Assembly: GCF_003610535.1 (NCBI RefSeq)
Contig: NZ_RAPN01000002.1
Span: forward strand, 1-64,000
DNA: 64,000 nucleotides
DNA from: Mangrovibacterium diazotrophicum
GTDB taxonomy: Bacteria; Bacteroidota; Bacteroidia; Bacteroidales; Prolixibacteraceae
Reading direction: 5' to 3'
In this document: positions 60,887 to 64,000 of the stretch, piece by piece
How positions within the stretch are numbered: position 1 is the stretch's first letter
How the letters are laid out: each line of letters begins with the position of its first letter
Notes under the pieces: generated by a model
Database searches by the model: none
Told to the model about the DNA's origin: nothing
What the model saw: the letters and a program-made list of their open reading frames with translations, nothing else
Program-made: the position numbers and the translations under genes

Positions 60887-61438
60887 TTGACACGGGAAGA
60901 ATTTACAAGGCTTTTCGATTTGTACTTTGGCGATGTACGTAAATACATTTTGTATCGCTCCGGCAACGAAGAAATAGCGACCGACATTGCACAGGATACG
61001 TTTATGCGGATTTGGGAAAAACAAATGCTGATCGAACAAAAGACCGCCAAGAACCTGCTGATAAAAATTGCGCGCGATTTGTACATCAACCGCTATCACA
61101 AGGAAAAAAAGGCGTTCAATTTCTTCGAAACGTACCAAATCAATGAAGATGGGTTAACTCCGGAAGACCAGCTAAATTTTCACGATTTGAAGTTGGCTTA
61201 CGAGAATGCCCTGAAAACAATGCCTGAAAAGCAACGGGAAGTCTTCCTGATGAGCCGAATTGAAGAATTGAAGTACAAAGAAATTGCGGATCAGTTGGGA
61301 CTAAGCGTAAAAGCGATTGAAAAGCGCATGAGCTTGGCTCTCGATCATTTGAAAACGCATTTAAAAGACAAAGTTACGCACATCGTACTTTGGATTGCCA
61401 GATTGTTTTTTTGCATGACTTATAAATCAGAGAAGTGA
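60887..61438 (+). CDS. ECF RNA polymerase sigma-70 factor (third system)
   Basis: 183 aa. Sigma-2: FDLYFGDVRKYILYRSGNEEIATDIAQDTFMRIWEKQ. Sigma-4: MPEKQREVFLMSRIEELKYKEIADQLGLSVKAIEKRMSLAL. Start is TTG at 60887; an in-frame TAG at 60878-60880 leaves no room for an ATG upstream. The C-terminus VLWIARLFFCMTYKSEK is hydrophobic. Its TGA overlaps the GTG start of the FecR gene. Confidence 0.9.
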   Translation: MTREEFTRLFDLYFGDVRKYILYRSGNEEIATDIAQDTFMRIWEKQMLIEQKTAKNLLIKIARDLYINRYHKEKKAFNFFETYQINEDGLTPEDQLNFHDLKLAYENALKTMPEKQREVFLMSRIEELKYKEIADQLGLSVKAIEKRMSLALDHLKTHLKDKVTHIVLWIARLFFCMTYKSEK

Positions 61439-62298
61439 ATAAAAATCAAAATCATAGCAACCACGAACAAGTTGACAGACACAGCAGATACTTCCTATCG
61501 GGAGGTACATTCATTTGGACTAAAAATGAAGAAACCATCCGAACCGAACTGCTTCGAAAAATCGCTGAGCGACCATTAGTACGTCGTTTACCGGTTCAAA
61601 AGATATGGGCGGTGGCTGCCGGAATTTTATTGGTGGCAGGCCTGGTGTCATTCATGCGGTTCTATTCAACCAACGTAAGCGTTCCGGCCGGAACACACCA
61701 AACGGCGATGTTGCCCGATGGTTCATCGGTGGAAATGAACGCCGAATCGAGCCTGACCTATTACCCGTTTTGGTGGCCGTTCGAACGCAAACTGAAATTT
61801 GAGGGTGAAGGATTTTTCAGTGTTCAAAAGGGCAAAAACTTTGCGGTTCAGTCGAGAAGAGGTACAACCCAGGTTTTGGGAACCAGCTTCAATATTTATA
61901 GTCGCGAAGAAATTTACCGCGTAACTTGTGTAACCGGGAAAGTGCGTGTTGGCAATTCACCCGACAATAAAGTTGTGATTCTTCCAAACACCCAGGCCGA
62001 GATTTTAGCTGATGGCCAAATACAGGTGAGTAAAGAGATCGATGTTACCTCTGAAATCTCCTGGAAAAACAATATCTTCCTGTTTACAGCAATGCCGCTT
62101 CGCCAAGTGTTTAAAGAAATTGAACGGCAATATGCAGTGACAATTGAAATGGAAGCACCGGTTCACCAGTTGTACACCGGTAATTTTAACCGCGCTTCGA
62201 AAATTGAAGACGTACTCAGCTTTGTTTGCCCCGCAGCAGGCTTGAAGTTTGAGAAGAAATCAGCCGATGTTTATATTATCAGCCCGGATTTGGAATGA
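61435..62298 (+). CDS. FecR-family anti-sigma factor (third system)
   Basis: 287 aa, shorter than the other two. GTG start within GTGA overlapping the sigma stop. Membrane segment at about 56-76, FecR domain (VPAGTHQTAMLPDGSSVEMNAESSLTYYPF), DUF4974-like end (QYAVTIEMEAPVHQLYTGNFNRASKIEDVLSFV). The sigma-binding N-terminus is only about 55 residues. Its TGA overlaps the ATG of the receptor gene. Confidence 0.9.
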   Translation: MNKNQNHSNHEQVDRHSRYFLSGGTFIWTKNEETIRTELLRKIAERPLVRRLPVQKIWAVAAGILLVAGLVSFMRFYSTNVSVPAGTHQTAMLPDGSSVEMNAESSLTYYPFWWPFERKLKFEGEGFFSVQKGKNFAVQSRRGTTQVLGTSFNIYSREEIYRVTCVTGKVRVGNSPDNKVVILPNTQAEILADGQIQVSKEIDVTSEISWKNNIFLFTAMPLRQVFKEIERQYAVTIEMEAPVHQLYTGNFNRASKIEDVLSFVCPAAGLKFEKKSADVYIISPDLE

Positions 62299-64000
62299 TC
62301 AGGAAAGCCCTTTGGATAGTTTTATTCATGCAGGCTCTATCAGGATTCGCGCAACCTGTAACGTCTGTGAAACTGGATGTAAAAGACAAGCCACTGAACA
62401 TGGTTTTACACCAGTTACGCGACAATTACGGATTCCAGTTATCCTACACCGAAAACCAATTGGCCCGGTATAAAGTCACTGTCAACCAAACATTCCAAAG
62501 TCACGAAGAGACGCTTGAGTATTTGCTGAAAGATTTGCCCTTCAAACTGAAAAAATCCGGCGACGTCTTTATTATCATTCCCCTAAAAATTGAAGAAGAT
62601 CCGCCCGGGCAGCAGGAAGTGTATATTTCCGGTCAGATATTGGAGAGCGGAACGTGGGAGCCACTCTCCTATTCGAACATTATCATCAACAAAAAACAAC
62701 TGGTTGCCGACGTAACCGGTTCGTTTAATTTTATAGCCTCTGCCGACAGTTCGTTTCATGTGCAAATATCTCACCTGGGGTATTTTGTGTACGACACGGT
62801 GCTATACGCTGGTATTAATCAGAAGTTTATGCTAAAACCGTCGGTTCTTCCCTTGCCCGAAATAAAGGTCGAAAACAACCTGATAGACCATTCAACACAA
62901 ATTGGAGCAGCTGCAGGTAATATGAAAATCAATCATAACATTGCCCGTTTTCTCCCCGGACAGGGAGACAACTCAATTTTCAACCTGCTGCGATTAATGC
63001 CGGGGATCCAGGCTTCGAACGAGCAAAATGCCGATTTGCAGATTTCGGGAAGCCCCGAGGGACAAAGCTTGATTACCTTTGACGGATTCACCCTGTTTGG
63101 GCTGAAAAACTACAACAACAATATCAGCATTGTCAACCCTTTTTTGGTTAAAAACATCGAGATTTACCAGGGAGGATTTCAAGCACAGTACGGTAGTCGT
63201 GTTGGTGGACTGGTTCAGATAACGGGCAAAAACGGGAACCTCCAGAAGCCAACATTCAGTTTTAACGTGAATACAACTACGCTGAACGGGATGGCGGAAA
63301 TTCCGTTGTTTAAAAAGTCCTCTTTCGTGGTTGCTTATCGTCAAACCTACTACAACCTCTACAACTCGGACAACTTTAACATTTATGCGCCAACGCATTC
63401 AAAATCAAAAGTTGAAGACGACAAAAGTAGTTTCAAGAGCGGCGAGAACAGCATCAATGTCTACCCCGACAATTACCGTTATCGCGACTTCAACACCAAG
63501 TACACCATCAACTTAAGTGACAACGACCAGCTCGCTTTTAGCTTTTATTTGGGTGGAGATAAGTACCGGCTGAATACCAGTAAAGATCTGAATTCACAAT
63601 CCCAAACGGGTGATAATTCCTACCAGGTTGATTTATCGGATCGCGAACGAAATTCACAAAATGGTTTTTCAACCTTTTACAGCAAGAATTGGAGCAAAGC
63701 TCTGAACTCCCAATTTACGTTTTCAACCTCCGACTATTCGCGCGAAGCCTTTCAATCGATCGTTGGTCGGCCTGGCGATTCCACCAACGTGGACAGCCAG
63801 GATGACATGGAATACTCGAACTCGGCCGGCGAATACAGCCTGAGAAACGAGAACAGATTAACACAAAAAAACGGGAAAGAACTGAAATTCGGTGTCGGCT
63901 TTTATGCCAACCGCGCCAGTCTTGTCAACATTAACAACTACGGAGACACACTGACTTTCAACAACAAACAGCGCTACCACAACACGCATTATTTCGCTTT
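62295..64000 (+). CDS. TonB-dependent receptor with STN domain, runs off window
   Basis: About 568 residues visible, no stop before base 64000. ATGA overlap with FecR sets the start. Signal MIRKALWIVLFMQALSGFAQ, STN domain (about 24-95: LDVKDKPLNMVLHQLRDNYGFQLSYTENQL), a carboxypeptidase-D-like domain (108-185), then plug (IFNLLRLMPGIQASNEQNADLQISGSPEGQSLITFDGFTLF, NIEIYQGGFQAQYGSRVGGLVQITGK) and the first barrel strands. The plug lacks the SusC YGxxxxNGVIxITTK form, so this is a non-SusC receptor, possibly for a small ligand such as a siderophore or oligopeptide. Confidence 0.88.
   Translation, partial: MIRKALWIVLFMQALSGFAQPVTSVKLDVKDKPLNMVLHQLRDNYGFQLSYTENQLARYKVTVNQTFQSHEETLEYLLKDLPFKLKKSGDVFIIIPLKIEEDPPGQQEVYISGQILESGTWEPLSYSNIIINKKQLVADVTGSFNFIASADSSFHVQISHLGYFVYDTVLYAGINQKFMLKPSVLPLPEIKVENNLIDHSTQIGAAAGNMKINHNIARFLPGQGDNSIFNLLRLMPGIQASNEQNADLQISGSPEGQSLITFDGFTLFGLKNYNNNISIVNPFLVKNIEIYQGGFQAQYGSRVGGLVQITGKNGNLQKPTFSFNVNTTTLNGMAEIPLFKKSSFVVAYRQTYYNLYNSDNFNIYAPTHSKSKVEDDKSSFKSGENSINVYPDNYRYRDFNTKYTINLSDNDQLAFSFYLGGDKYRLNTSKDLNSQSQTGDNSYQVDLSDRERNSQNGFSTFYSKNWSKALNSQFTFSTSDYSREAFQSIVGRPGDSTNVDSQDDMEYSNSAGEYSLRNENRLTQKNGKELKFGVGFYANRASLVNINNYGDTLTFNNKQRYHNTHYFA

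Overview
The window comes from a Bacteroidota chromosome. The evidence is two complete SusC/SusD glycan-uptake loci run by ECF sigma/FecR pairs, many SPII lipoproteins and GH92, GH3 and DUF1080 enzymes. The gene mix resembles marine or soil Bacteroidales/Marinilabiliales (Prolixibacteraceae-like), but that level is a guess. No rRNA, tRNA, transposase or CRISPR array was seen.

Bases 1-12,793 are unlike the rest. They are AT-rich, all genes lie on the + strand, and each gene or gene pair is separated by a GC-rich site of about 100-138 bp with imperfect inverted-repeat arms ending in GTT. I read this as an integron gene-cassette array: 14 attC sites (the first cut by the window edge) and 14 cassettes. 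The proof is internal. The first 9-10 bases of almost every cassette are the reverse complement of the last 9-10 bases before its own downstream site, not of the neighbouring site, as expected if each cassette was once a circle. The match continues to about 15 bp with one invariant substitution at position 11. The cargo includes a HEPN/Toprim protein, three proteins with HEPN-type RxxxxH or RNxxxxH motifs, an AAA_13-like ATPase, a DUF4304 protein, a MORN lipoprotein, an LRR lipoprotein and other secreted or membrane proteins of unknown role. No integrase is in view; it should lie to the left.

Bases 12,797-27,864 (minus strand) hold a first polysaccharide utilisation locus: ECF sigma, FecR, SusC, SusD, GH92 alpha-mannosidase, DoxX membrane protein, two Tat-exported Gfo/Idh/MocA oxidoreductases, a DUF1080 protein and a sugar-isomerase-fold lipoprotein. 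The last four match the gene set of the recently described 3-keto (oxidation/elimination/hydration) route of glycoside cleavage.

Bases 28,186-32,565 hold a PD40/TolB-like lipoprotein, a ClC chloride channel, a GNAT acetyltransferase and an orphan Anbu proteasome-like protein. Bases 32,733-55,937 (minus strand) are a second PUL: ECF sigma, FecR, SusC, SusD, five CE1-like esterases, two type-B carboxylesterases, an MBL-fold hydrolase, an amidohydrolase and two GH3 enzymes. So many esterases suggest a heavily acylated substrate.

Bases 56,151-60,635 (+ strand) hold a WecA/MraY-type sugar-phosphate transferase and a DUF4956-DUF2490-Cthe_2159-like cluster. From 60,887 to the window end a third ECF sigma-FecR-TonB receptor set with overlapping start and stop codons begins; the receptor gene runs off the window.
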